A DNA stretch of 5,727 nt from Acidobacteriota bacterium. GTDB lineage: Bacteria > Acidobacteriota > Vicinamibacteria > Vicinamibacterales > JAFNAJ01. The translations under genes and the position numbers were made by a program. The notes beneath the pieces are model-generated. The model saw only the letters and a program-made list of their open reading frames with translations. It was not told the DNA's origin and searched no databases. The stretch lies in the NCBI GenBank assembly GCA_017860085.1, contig JAFNAJ010000188.1:1-5727 (forward strand), read 5' to 3'. Positions 1 to 5,569 of this stretch are shown piece after piece; position 1 is the stretch's first letter; the number at the start of each line of letters is the position of its first letter.

Positions 1-459
1 GGCGACGTCGTCGTCCGCGTGCTGCATCCTCCACCACCCGAGTGGCAGCGCCGGCGCGTGAGGAACGACGACTCCATCGGAGTCGAGGTCCGCCGAGGTG
101 AGGTGTCGATCGTGCTGACGGGCGACGCGAGCGCATCGGTCGAGCCCGTGATCGCCGAACAGATCGGGCCCGCCAGCTTGCGGATTCTCAAGGTACCGCA
201 TCACGGGAGCCGCGGCGCCAGTTCGCTGCCGTTCCTCGCGCAGCTGAGGCCGGCACTCGCCGTGGTCAGCGCCGGCGCGGGCAACCCCTTCGGCCATCCG
301 TCCGTGGAGGCGTTGGCCCGATATCGCGCGCAGCACGTGCCCGTCCTTCGCACCGATGTCGAGGGCGCCGTCTGGGTCGGCACCGACGGCCGGTGCGTGT
401 GGGTGCGGACGTTTGCCGGCCGCGACATGTCGTTGGGCGGGGACCCGTGCGCCGAATAG
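1..459 (+). CDS. comEC: ComEC/Rec2 competence protein, C-terminal fragment
   Basis: This is the last 152 codons of a reading frame that is open at the left edge, so the membrane channel part lies outside the window. The fragment matches the C-terminal metallo-beta-lactamase-like domain of ComEC/Rec2, the inner-membrane protein that passes transforming single-stranded DNA into the cytoplasm. Visible family marks in order are VLHPP (bases 19-33), NDDS (64-75), the LTGD metal-site strand (about 115-126), KVPHHGS (190-210), a RPALAVVSAG strand, NPFGHPS (about 283-303) and a closing LRTDVEGAVWV segment. This order is typical of the ComEC C-terminus, and the domain is thought to act as a nuclease or DNA-processing module. 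The stop at 457-459 is convergent with mazG. A ComEC-like orphan MBL protein is possible, but the motif set makes comEC the better call. Confidence 0.9.
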   Translation, partial: GDVVVRVLHPPPPEWQRRRVRNDDSIGVEVRRGEVSIVLTGDASASVEPVIAEQIGPASLRILKVPHHGSRGASSLPFLAQLRPALAVVSAGAGNPFGHPSVEALARYRAQHVPVLRTDVEGAVWVGTDGRCVWVRTFAGRDMSLGGDPCAE

Positions 460-466
460 CGACGTC

Positions 467-536
467 GACGCCAGATGCCTGACGCCGATTGCCCCGCGCC
501 GGGTACCGGACGCCGATGGCCGAACGCCGGGTTCCT
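467..536. repeat. Imperfect 14-bp tandem repeat, five units
   Basis: Five consecutive 14-base units begin at 467, 481, 495, 509 and 523. Columns 3-6 (CGCC) and 12-13 (CC) are identical in all five, and column 2 is A in four of five. The rough consensus is GACGCCGGNTNCCN. The array fills nearly the whole gap between the convergent stops of comEC and mazG, and its last unit enters the mazG stop codon (535-537). I see no T-run on either strand, so it is not a standard intrinsic terminator. Whether it has a function or is a simple slippage product is unknown. Confidence 0.75.
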
Positions 537-1416
537 AGGGCTGATGCTCGCCCTTCACCCGCTGCCAGAGAAGTTCGAGGTCGGCGAGTGGGCGCTCGTG
601 CAGTGGCCGACCGTCGAGTTCGGCCAGCTGCTCCATGCGCCTGAACCGCGCCCCGAACTTGCGATTCGCCGCGCGCAACGCCGCTTCGGGCTCCACGCCC
701 AGCTTGCGCGCCAGGTTCGCGAGCGAGAAGAACAAGTCTCCGATCTCCTCGGCCACCCGATCCGTGTCGCCTTCGGCGAGCGCGTGCCTGACCTCGGCCA
801 CCTCTTCCTCGATCTTGCCCACGACATCGGACGCGGTCGTCCAGTCGAACCCGACGGCTGCCACGCGGGAGCCGATCTCGTGTGCGGCGAGGAGCGCCGG
901 CATGGACCGCGGAATCCCGTCGAGCGTCCCGGCGTGGGAGGCGCCGGTCGCCGCACGCTCGCGAGCCTTGATCGCTTCCCACTGCTCGAGCACCTGGCCC
1001 GCCGTGTCGATTGCCGTGGGCTCCGCCGCAGGTCCATCGGGCTGGACGAAGACGTGAGGGTGGCGCCGCACGAGCTTCTCGTTGACCGACCGGAGCGCGT
1101 CAGCGACGGAGAACGAGCCTGTCTCGCTGCACAGCTGCGCTAGGAACACGCCCTCGAACACCAGGTCGCCGATTTCGCCGCGAAGGCTCTCGAGGTCGCC
1201 ACGCTCGATGGCGTCCACCACCTCGTGGGCCTCCTCGAGCACGAACGGGCGCAGCGACGCGAGGGTCTGCTCGCGATCCCAGGGGCAGCCGTCAGGCGAT
1301 CGCAACAGGCGCATGATCTCCACGAGCCTGAGGAACTCGTCGCCGGGCGCACCGGAGGCCGGGGCTGGTGGCGACACGAGGCGACGCGTCGGCGTCCCCG
1401 GAGATTGACCGGACAT
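535..1416 (-). CDS. mazG: Nucleoside triphosphate pyrophosphohydrolase MazG
   Basis: The 293-residue protein hydrolyses NTPs or dNTPs to the monophosphate and pyrophosphate in the cytosol, a house-cleaning and stringent-response-linked role. It has the two tandem MazG domains of the E. coli-type enzyme (263 aa there). Domain 1 shows GCPWDREQT (43-51), a metal-binding EExxE (61-65) with ExxD (81-84), and the RRHPHVF block (117-123). Domain 2 shows GFDW (189-192), EExxE (204-208), ExxD (224-227) and the ANRKFGARFRRME tail (250-262). The first 25 residues are a low-complexity Pro/Ser/Ala extension that the family does not need. I chose the ATG at 1416, although the frame stays open to 1917. An ATG at 1446 would add 10 residues and overlap the divergent DUF1844 start. 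The 1416 start sits 4 bases from the start site predicted from the shared palindromic promoter. Confidence 0.93.
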   Translation of the reverse strand: MSGQSPGTPTRRLVSPPAPASGAPGDEFLRLVEIMRLLRSPDGCPWDREQTLASLRPFVLEEAHEVVDAIERGDLESLRGEIGDLVFEGVFLAQLCSETGSFSVADALRSVNEKLVRRHPHVFVQPDGPAAEPTAIDTAGQVLEQWEAIKARERAATGASHAGTLDGIPRSMPALLAAHEIGSRVAAVGFDWTTASDVVGKIEEEVAEVRHALAEGDTDRVAEEIGDLFFSLANLARKLGVEPEAALRAANRKFGARFRRMEQLAELDGRPLHERPLADLELLWQRVKGEHQP

Positions 1417-1445
1417 CGGCGCCGCTATGCTAGCATCCAGAGCCA
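1405..1445. promoter_or_regulatory. Divergent promoter with palindromic extended -10
   Basis: Bases 1427-1436 read ATGCTAGCAT, a perfect palindrome. It therefore gives the extended -10 pattern TGC-TAGCAT on both strands, with plus hexamer 1431-1436 and minus hexamer 1432-1427. Counting the last T as -7 puts the plus start site near 1443 (ATG at 1445) and the minus start site near 1420 (ATG at 1416). On the plus strand a TTGACC at 1405-1410 matches five of six -35 bases. Its spacing is 15 bp to an overlapping TATGCT (1426-1431) and 20 bp to TAGCAT. No good -35 is visible for the minus side. The match is by eye; start sites are predictions. Confidence 0.55.
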
Positions 1446-1732
1446 TGACCGACCAGCAGGTGTCGTTCACGGCGTTCGTCATCTCGCTCGCGACGACGGC
1501 GGCCGTGCACTTCGGCGACGTGGCCGACCCGGTCAGCGGCGAGAAGAAGGCCAACCTGGGGGCCGCGGCCCAGATGATCGACATCCTCGCCATGCTGCAG
1601 GACAAGACGCGGGGCAATCTCTCGGATGCCGAGACCAAGGTGATCGACGACCTGTTGTACGAGCTGCGAATGAGGTTCGTTGCGGCAGGAAGCGACCCGC
1701 ACCCGTCTGCAGACGTCGGGCAGCAGCCCTGA
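1445..1732 (+). CDS. DUF1844 domain protein
   Basis: This 95-residue protein is recognised as a member of the DUF1844 family, which has no established function. The characteristic core is visible: VSFTAFVISLATTAAVHFG (6-24), then DPVSGEKKANL (27-37), AAAQMIDILAMLQDKTRGNL (39-58) and a closing DDLLYELRMRFV helix (68-79). The arrangement suggests a small helical protein. The hydrophobic first helix contains Thr and His and is not a clear membrane segment. The last 16 residues are a Pro/Ser/Gln-rich tail. I start at the ATG at 1445 because family members begin just ahead of the FxxFxxSL motif. An in-frame ATG at 1427 lies inside the promoter palindrome and would add MLASRA. The gene leads the rightward series, 12 bases ahead of the MBL gene and divergent from mazG. 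No Shine-Dalgarno sequence is evident. Confidence 0.88.
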   Translation: MTDQQVSFTAFVISLATTAAVHFGDVADPVSGEKKANLGAAAQMIDILAMLQDKTRGNLSDAETKVIDDLLYELRMRFVAAGSDPHPSADVGQQP

Positions 1733-1744
1733 CCGTCGTGGCGA

Positions 1745-2533
1745 GTGAGCCGGCGAGCCCGACCCGTGCGCGTCACCTTCCTCGGCACCGGAACGTCGCA
1801 TGGCGTGCCCATGATCGGGTGCACCTGCGAGGTGTGCCGGTCGACGAACCCCCGCGACAAGCGGTGGCGGCCGTCGATCGCGATCGACCTGGACGGGTGC
1901 TCGGTGCTCGTGGACACGTCGACCGACCTGCGAGCGCAAGCGCTGGCCTTCGGGGTGACGCGGGTTGACGCGGTGCTCTACACCCACGGGCACGCGGATC
2001 ACGTGCTGGGGTTCGACGAGTTGCGCCGCTTCAACGTGTTGATGGGCCGCCCCATGCCCGTGTTTGCCGATGCGGGCACCCTCGCCGACCTGCGTCGGGT
2101 GTTCTCGTACGCGTTTGCGGATCCGCCGCCTCGCGGCGGTGGCGTGCCGAGCGTGCACGCCACCGAGGTGACCGGCCCGTTTCCCCTGGCGGGCCGGGCG
2201 ATCGTGCCCGTCCCGATTCGCCACGGGGAACGGCTGATCCTCGGTTACAGGATCGGCCCCCTGGCCTACCTCACCGACTGCAGCGGCATTCCGGATACCA
2301 GTTGGCCGTTGCTGGCGGGCGTTGACGTGGCCGTGCTCGGGGCGCTGCGCGACAGGCCGCACCCGACGCACTTCACCCTGGGGCAGGCCGTCGAGGCCGC
2401 GCGCCGCCTCGGGGCGAGCCGCACGCTCTTCACGCACATGTGCCACGACCTCGGCCACGACGCGACAAACGGGCGCCTGCCGTCCGGGATGGAGCTGGCC
2501 TGGGACGGGCTGGTGCTCGACGTTCCTGAGTAG
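1745..2533 (+). CDS. PhnP-like metallo-beta-lactamase-fold hydrolase
   Basis: A 262-residue cytosolic metallohydrolase related to PhnP, the phosphoribosyl 1,2-cyclic phosphate phosphodiesterase of the C-P lyase pathway, and to orphan homologues of unknown substrate. It opens with the GTGTSHGVP glycine loop (14-22), followed by C26-x-C28-x-x-C31, matching the structural zinc site known in PhnP. The dinuclear metal motif is H81-x-H83-x-D85-H86. Later ligand candidates are H160, D178 in LTDCSG, H209 in HFT, and H231 with H234 in THMCHD. No phn genes are in the window, so a phosphonate role is not supported; general cyclic-phosphate or nucleotide turnover is possible. The start is GTG at 1745. 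A second GTG at 1766 (residue 8), with GGCGAG eight bases upstream, is an equally good start and gives the usual short family N-terminus. Probably co-transcribed with DUF1844, 12 bases away. Confidence 0.88.
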   Translation: MSRRARPVRVTFLGTGTSHGVPMIGCTCEVCRSTNPRDKRWRPSIAIDLDGCSVLVDTSTDLRAQALAFGVTRVDAVLYTHGHADHVLGFDELRRFNVLMGRPMPVFADAGTLADLRRVFSYAFADPPPRGGGVPSVHATEVTGPFPLAGRAIVPVPIRHGERLILGYRIGPLAYLTDCSGIPDTSWPLLAGVDVAVLGALRDRPHPTHFTLGQAVEAARRLGASRTLFTHMCHDLGHDATNGRLPSGMELAWDGLVLDVPE

Positions 2534-2553
2534 ACGCTGAACTCGCCGGACGT

Positions 2554-2572
2554 CAGCCGTAATCTCCGGCTG
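2554..2572. repeat. Perfect 6-bp inverted repeat at the ribF promoter
   Basis: CAGCCG (2554-2559) and CGGCTG (2567-2572) form a perfect dyad around a 7-base spacer, in the 52-base gap between the MBL gene and ribF. The right arm includes the TG of the ribF extended -10. As RNA it could form a short hairpin after the MBL stop, but no T-run follows, so a terminator is weakly supported. As DNA it is placed like an operator. An FMN riboswitch is excluded by the small size of the gap. Confidence 0.4.
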
Positions 2573-2586
2573 CTATGATCTCGTCG
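2571..2586 (+). promoter_or_regulatory. Extended -10 promoter of ribF, predicted leaderless
   Basis: TGC-TATGAT (2571-2579) matches the extended -10 pattern with five of six hexamer bases. With the last T as -7, +1 falls on G2586, the first base of the GTG start codon. No convincing -35 lies 16-18 bp upstream, which extended -10 promoters can do without. No ribosome binding site precedes the start. Confidence 0.55.
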
Positions 2587-3542
2587 TGAGCGCCCTCCCG
2601 CTCGACGTCGTCCATTTCCCCGGCGACCCTCGACCGGCCGAGTGGCGGCAGCCTGTCGTCGCCGTGGGCAACTTCGATGGTCTGCACCGCGGCCACATGA
2701 AGATCGTCGACCGCGTCTGCCGGCAGGCGGCCGAGCGGGCGACGACTCCGGTCGTGCTCACGTTCGATCCCCATCCGGCGCGCGTGATTCGGCCCGACAA
2801 GGCGCCGCCCCTGCTGATGACCCGGGCCCAGAAGCTGGAGGCGCTCGCCCTGGCCGGCGTGAGGGGCGTGGCGGTCGTGCGCTTCACCCCCGACCTGGCC
2901 GCGTGGAGCCCCGAGGCCTTCGTCCAGGAGGTCATCGTCGAGTGGCTGAGAGCCGCCGAGGTCTGGGTGGGGGCGAACTTCCTCTTCGGCCACGACCGCG
3001 CGGGGAACTTCTCGCTGCTGCGAACGCTGGGCGCCCACTGGGGCTTTCGCGCCGAGAAGATCGATCCGGTGCGGTACAAGGAATTCGTGGTCAGCAGCAC
3101 ACGGGTGCGGCGCCTGATTGGCGAGGGACGCGTCGACGAGGCGGCGGCCCTGCTGGGACACCACTACTCGGTCGACGGCGTCGTGGTGCACGGCGATGGC
3201 CGGGGCAAGGCCCTCGGCGTGCCGACGGCGAACCTCGACACCGACAACGAGTTGCTGCCGCCAGACGGCGTGTACGCGACCGTCGCGGGGATCGACGGCG
3301 TGCTTCACGCGTCGATCACCAACGTCGGCATGCGGCCCACGTTCGGAAACCCGGGTGGCCGCCCAACCGTCGAATCTCATGTGTTCGATTTCGCGCGCGA
3401 CCTCTATGGCGTGTCCGTCCGGCTGATGTTCCTGCAGCGCCTGCGGGAGGAGCGCACCTTCCCGGACGCCGACGCGCTGGTCGAGCAGATCGCCACGGAT
3501 TGCCGGCGGGCTCGGCAGTTGTTCGACGCGATTTCGCTGTAG
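2586..3542 (+). CDS. ribF: Bifunctional riboflavin kinase / FAD synthetase RibF
   Basis: The 318-residue cytosolic enzyme phosphorylates riboflavin to FMN and then adenylylates FMN to FAD. The N-terminal nucleotidyltransferase half shows GNFDGLHRGH (28-37, the HxGH-like ATP site), LTFDPHP, the FLFGHDRAGN block and SSTRVRRL (170-177). The C-terminal riboflavin kinase half shows GDGRGKALGVPTANL (about 203-217), PPDGVYA, NVGMRPTF, the probable catalytic Glu at 263 in VESHVFDF, and LREERTF near the end. Length and domain order are those of complete bacterial RibF (about 310 aa), so nothing appears truncated. The GTG at 2586 is the only plausible start: it has no Shine-Dalgarno sequence but lies exactly at the predicted transcription start. 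No FMN riboswitch precedes it. The stop codon overlaps the -10-like element of the next gene. Confidence 0.96.
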   Translation: MSALPLDVVHFPGDPRPAEWRQPVVAVGNFDGLHRGHMKIVDRVCRQAAERATTPVVLTFDPHPARVIRPDKAPPLLMTRAQKLEALALAGVRGVAVVRFTPDLAAWSPEAFVQEVIVEWLRAAEVWVGANFLFGHDRAGNFSLLRTLGAHWGFRAEKIDPVRYKEFVVSSTRVRRLIGEGRVDEAAALLGHHYSVDGVVVHGDGRGKALGVPTANLDTDNELLPPDGVYATVAGIDGVLHASITNVGMRPTFGNPGGRPTVESHVFDFARDLYGVSVRLMFLQRLREERTFPDADALVEQIATDCRRARQLFDAISL

Positions 3543-3557
3543 AATCCAACCCGACCA
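3540..3557 (+). promoter_or_regulatory. Candidate -10 element before the RsbW-like gene
   Basis: TAGAAT at 3540-3545 matches four of six -10 bases plus the key first A and last T, and it overlaps the ribF stop codon TAG (3540-3542). The predicted start site near 3552 would leave a leader of about 5 bases before the ATG at 3557. The only upstream -35 candidate, TTGTTC at 3519-3524, is weak and spaced 15 bp. Support comes mostly from its placement, which resembles the ribF and DUF1844 promoters. Confidence 0.35.
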
Positions 3558-3982
3558 TGGAGCATGGTGCCGCCGTCTTCAAGGACCGAGCCTTCGTGCT
3601 GACGGTGTCGGCCGACGAGGATCTCGTCGCGGCGGCCAGCGCCGTGGCCGGACGGATCGGCGAAGTGGCGGGATGCGCGAACGACCACGCCGCCCGCCTC
3701 GGGCAGGCCGTGGGTCTCGTGCTCAATGGTCTGGCGGCAGCGGCACGGGCCACGGGACGGCCCCGCCAGTTCGAGGCCAGCTTCACGTGCGACGGCCGCC
3801 TGGTGCGGGTCGACGTGAGCGTGAGCACCGCCGACACGCCGCCGTCGTTCTCCCTCGAGGCGGTGCTCGCCGACAGCGGGCACGCCGACTCGGTTGCGAA
3901 GCTGGTCGACCGGGTGGAGTTCGACAAGGACGAGGCCCGGCACCACTGCAGGCTCACGCGGCAGATTCCGCAGGCCCGCTGA
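3557..3982 (+). CDS. Small protein, possible degenerate RsbW-type ATPase fold
   Basis: I do not recognise this 141-residue protein with certainty. Its layout resembles RsbW/SpoIIAB-type anti-sigma kinases: an opening strand FVLTVSADEDLV (13-24), a helix to about 40, a second helix around RLGQAVGLVLNGLAAAARA (47-65), strands FEASFTCDG and LVRVDVSVSTAD (72-93), and an ending KLVDRVEFDKDE...CRLTRQI (115-137) like the LMDEV-strand end of RsbW. In this reading Asn57 keeps the N-box position, but the catalytic Glu is Gly53, and the glycine-rich G1 and G2 ATP boxes are absent. If related, it is probably a non-catalytic protein or a partner-binding relic. There is no signal peptide or membrane segment. 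The gene lies 14 bases after ribF and 35 before cysS, but neither suggests a function. The ATG at 3557 is the first suitable start. Coding is supported by the tight fit between neighbours and GC-rich third positions. Confidence 0.7.
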   Translation: MEHGAAVFKDRAFVLTVSADEDLVAAASAVAGRIGEVAGCANDHAARLGQAVGLVLNGLAAAARATGRPRQFEASFTCDGRLVRVDVSVSTADTPPSFSLEAVLADSGHADSVAKLVDRVEFDKDEARHHCRLTRQIPQAR

Positions 3983-4017
3983 CTGGCGCCGGACGCGCGC
4001 TTGCGGGTTCGACCACC

Positions 4018-5430
4018 ATGCGCCTCTACAACACCCTCAGCCGCCAGGAAGAAGAATTCGCGCCGCTCGATGGCCGAACCGTGCGCATGTACACGTGCGG
4101 CCTCACGGTCTACGCGCGGGGCCACGTGGGCAACTTCCGGACCTTCGTCGCCCTCGACGTCCTGCGGCGCGTCCTCAAGTACCACGCCGGCTACCAGGTT
4201 CGCCAGGTGATGAACTTCACCGACGTGGACGACCGGACCATTGCCGAATCGCAGAAGGCGGGCGTCCCGCTGCGCGAGTACACCGACCGCTTCATCGCGG
4301 CGTTCAAGGAGGATGCCGCGGCGCTCGGCCTCGAACCGGTGGAGGAGAACCCTCGGGCGACTGACGAGGACAACCTTCGCGCCATGACCGAGCTCATCGG
4401 GGCGCTGGAGCGCAACGGCCACACCTACGCGAGCGAGGGGTCGACCTACTTCAAGATCGCGACGCTGCCCGGCTACGGCAAGCTGGCCCGACTCGACCAC
4501 GCCGGCATGAAGTCGGGCGCACGCGTCGATTCCGACAAGTACGAGAAGGAGGACGCCCGCGACTTCGTGCTCTGGAAGGCCACGCGGCCAGGCGAGCCGA
4601 CCTGGGACTTCGGCGTCGGCCCCGGTCGGCCCGGGTGGCACATCGAGTGCTCGGCCATGGCGCGCCGCCTGCTCGGAGACACGATCGACATCCACGCCGG
4701 CGGCGTGGACCTGATCTTCCCGCATCACGAGAACGAGATTGCCCAGAGCGAAGGCGCCACTGGCAAGACGTTCTCGCGCTTCTGGGTCCACGTCGAGCAC
4801 CTGATGATGGACGACGGCGAGAAGATGTCGAAGTCGATCGGCAACGTGTTCACCGTGCACGACGTGCTGCAGCAGGGCTTCCGGGCGTCGGCCCTGCGGT
4901 TCCTGCTCCTCTCGGTCCACTATCGCAAGCAGCTCCGGTACTCCGTGGTCGGGCTCGAGCAGGCCGAGGAAGCCCTCAAACGGCTGTCAGACTTCCTGTC
5001 TCGCCTCGACCTGGTGCGCGGCGTTGCCGCGCATCCCGCCGTGCAGGCGCGCGTGGCCGACGCGCGGGCCGAGTTTGGGCGCATGCTCGACGCCGACGTG
5101 AACGTGCCTGGCGCGGTCGGCGTCATGTTCGACCTGGTGCGGGCCCTCAACTCCGCCATCGACGCCGGCGAGGTGGGGCAGCCCGACGTGCCCTCGATCC
5201 GGGAGGCGTTCGACAGCTTCGACCGCATTCTCGGGGTGATGGCACTTCGCCGGGCCGAGGACGAGCGGCCGCCCGTGCCGGTGAAGGAGATCGAGCACCT
5301 CATTTCGGAGCGCCAGGCTGCCCGTCGCCGCCGCGACTTCGCGGCCGCCGACCGGATCCGCCTCGACCTCGACGCGCGGGGCATCGTCCTCGAGGATACG
5401 GCCGGCGGCACGAGGTGGAAGCGAAAGTAG
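4018..5430 (+). CDS. cysS: Cysteinyl-tRNA synthetase
   Basis: The 470-residue class Ia synthetase activates cysteine with ATP and charges tRNA-Cys. E. coli CysRS has 461 residues, so this is full length. The HIGH signature appears as HVGN (36-39) in MYTCGLTVYARGHVGN, and KMSKS at 269-273. The four zinc ligands that bind the cysteine thiol in E. coli (C28, C209, H234, E238) correspond to C27, C211 in WHIECSAMA, H236 and E240 in FPHHENE. The C-terminus has the DALR-type helical region and a basic anticodon-binding end (LISERQAARRRRDFAAADRIR, then TRWKRK). Residue 29 is Leu where most family members have Pro (CGPTVY). The start is ATG 4018, matching the usual MRLYNTL beginning. The frame runs upstream to 3673 but only as overlap with the previous gene. 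No Shine-Dalgarno sequence is evident in the 35-base gap, and no T-box leader is present. Confidence 0.97.
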   Translation: MRLYNTLSRQEEEFAPLDGRTVRMYTCGLTVYARGHVGNFRTFVALDVLRRVLKYHAGYQVRQVMNFTDVDDRTIAESQKAGVPLREYTDRFIAAFKEDAAALGLEPVEENPRATDEDNLRAMTELIGALERNGHTYASEGSTYFKIATLPGYGKLARLDHAGMKSGARVDSDKYEKEDARDFVLWKATRPGEPTWDFGVGPGRPGWHIECSAMARRLLGDTIDIHAGGVDLIFPHHENEIAQSEGATGKTFSRFWVHVEHLMMDDGEKMSKSIGNVFTVHDVLQQGFRASALRFLLLSVHYRKQLRYSVVGLEQAEEALKRLSDFLSRLDLVRGVAAHPAVQARVADARAEFGRMLDADVNVPGAVGVMFDLVRALNSAIDAGEVGQPDVPSIREAFDSFDRILGVMALRRAEDERPPVPVKEIEHLISERQAARRRRDFAAADRIRLDLDARGIVLEDTAGGTRWKRK

Positions 5431-5569
5431 CCCTTCACTCGAGCGGCCGTCGGCTCGCAACCGTCGGCAGTCGGCACGAGTTCGCACCTGCCCGAACGCT
5501 CACGGCCGAGAGCTGCCGGCCATGGCCACACCGGTGACGTCCGGTCTAAGATGTGGTGTTGGTGTGTCC
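5431..5569. other. Intergenic gap with weak hairpins and short repeats
   Basis: No gene fits this 139-base gap. CCGTCGGC occurs at 5447-5454 and 5461-5468, with a further GTCGGC at 5470-5475. CGAGC (5440-5444) can pair with GCTCG (5453-5457) around an 8-base loop, just after the cysS stop. CGGC (5503-5506) can pair with GCCG (5515-5518). Neither hairpin is followed by a T-run, so a terminator for cysS is possible but not shown. CCGG occurs on both sides of TGACGT at 5531-5544, immediately before the candidate -10 of the next gene. Confidence 0.4.
5547..5564 (+). promoter_or_regulatory. Candidate -10 element before the aminotransferase
   Basis: TAAGAT at 5547-5552 matches four of six -10 bases in an otherwise GC-rich gap. 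Its predicted start site near 5559 is 5 bases before an in-frame GTG (5564) and 11 before the ATG (5570). No -35 is recognisable at 16-18 bp. The 139-base gap makes an independent promoter here likely on context alone. Confidence 0.4.

Noticed and set aside
460..534. Bidirectional intrinsic terminator between comEC and mazG
   Set aside because: Only a 4-bp CCGG/CCGG stem around GTA is seen near 500-510, with no T-run on either strand. The tandem repeat explains the region better.
266..982. 238-codon minus-strand open frame over the comEC end and mazG
   Set aside because: The translation is extremely arginine-rich, with no domain, and crosses the tandem repeat. It is a shadow frame.
1417..1917. 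Upstream extension of the mazG frame on the minus strand, up to 167 more codons
   Set aside because: It overlaps DUF1844 and the start of the MBL gene, has no family match, and mazG homology begins only after residue 25 of the 1416 start. The open frame is a GC-rich artefact.
2534..2585. FMN riboswitch upstream of ribF
   Set aside because: The gap is 52 bases, far shorter than the RFN element, and shows none of its conserved helices.
3673..4017. N-terminal extension of cysS by 115 codons
   Set aside because: It is an out-of-frame reading of the 3557 gene. CysRS homology begins at MRLYNTL at 4018, and total length from there is normal.
3316..4920. 534-codon minus-strand open frame across ribF, the 3557 gene and cysS
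   Set aside because: The translation is Arg/Gly/Ala-rich with no motifs and lies opposite strongly recognised genes.
5447..5475. A second copy of the 14-bp repeat in the gap after cysS
   Set aside because: Two CCGTCGGC words are 14 bases apart, but the rest of the unit does not match and no third copy is in register.
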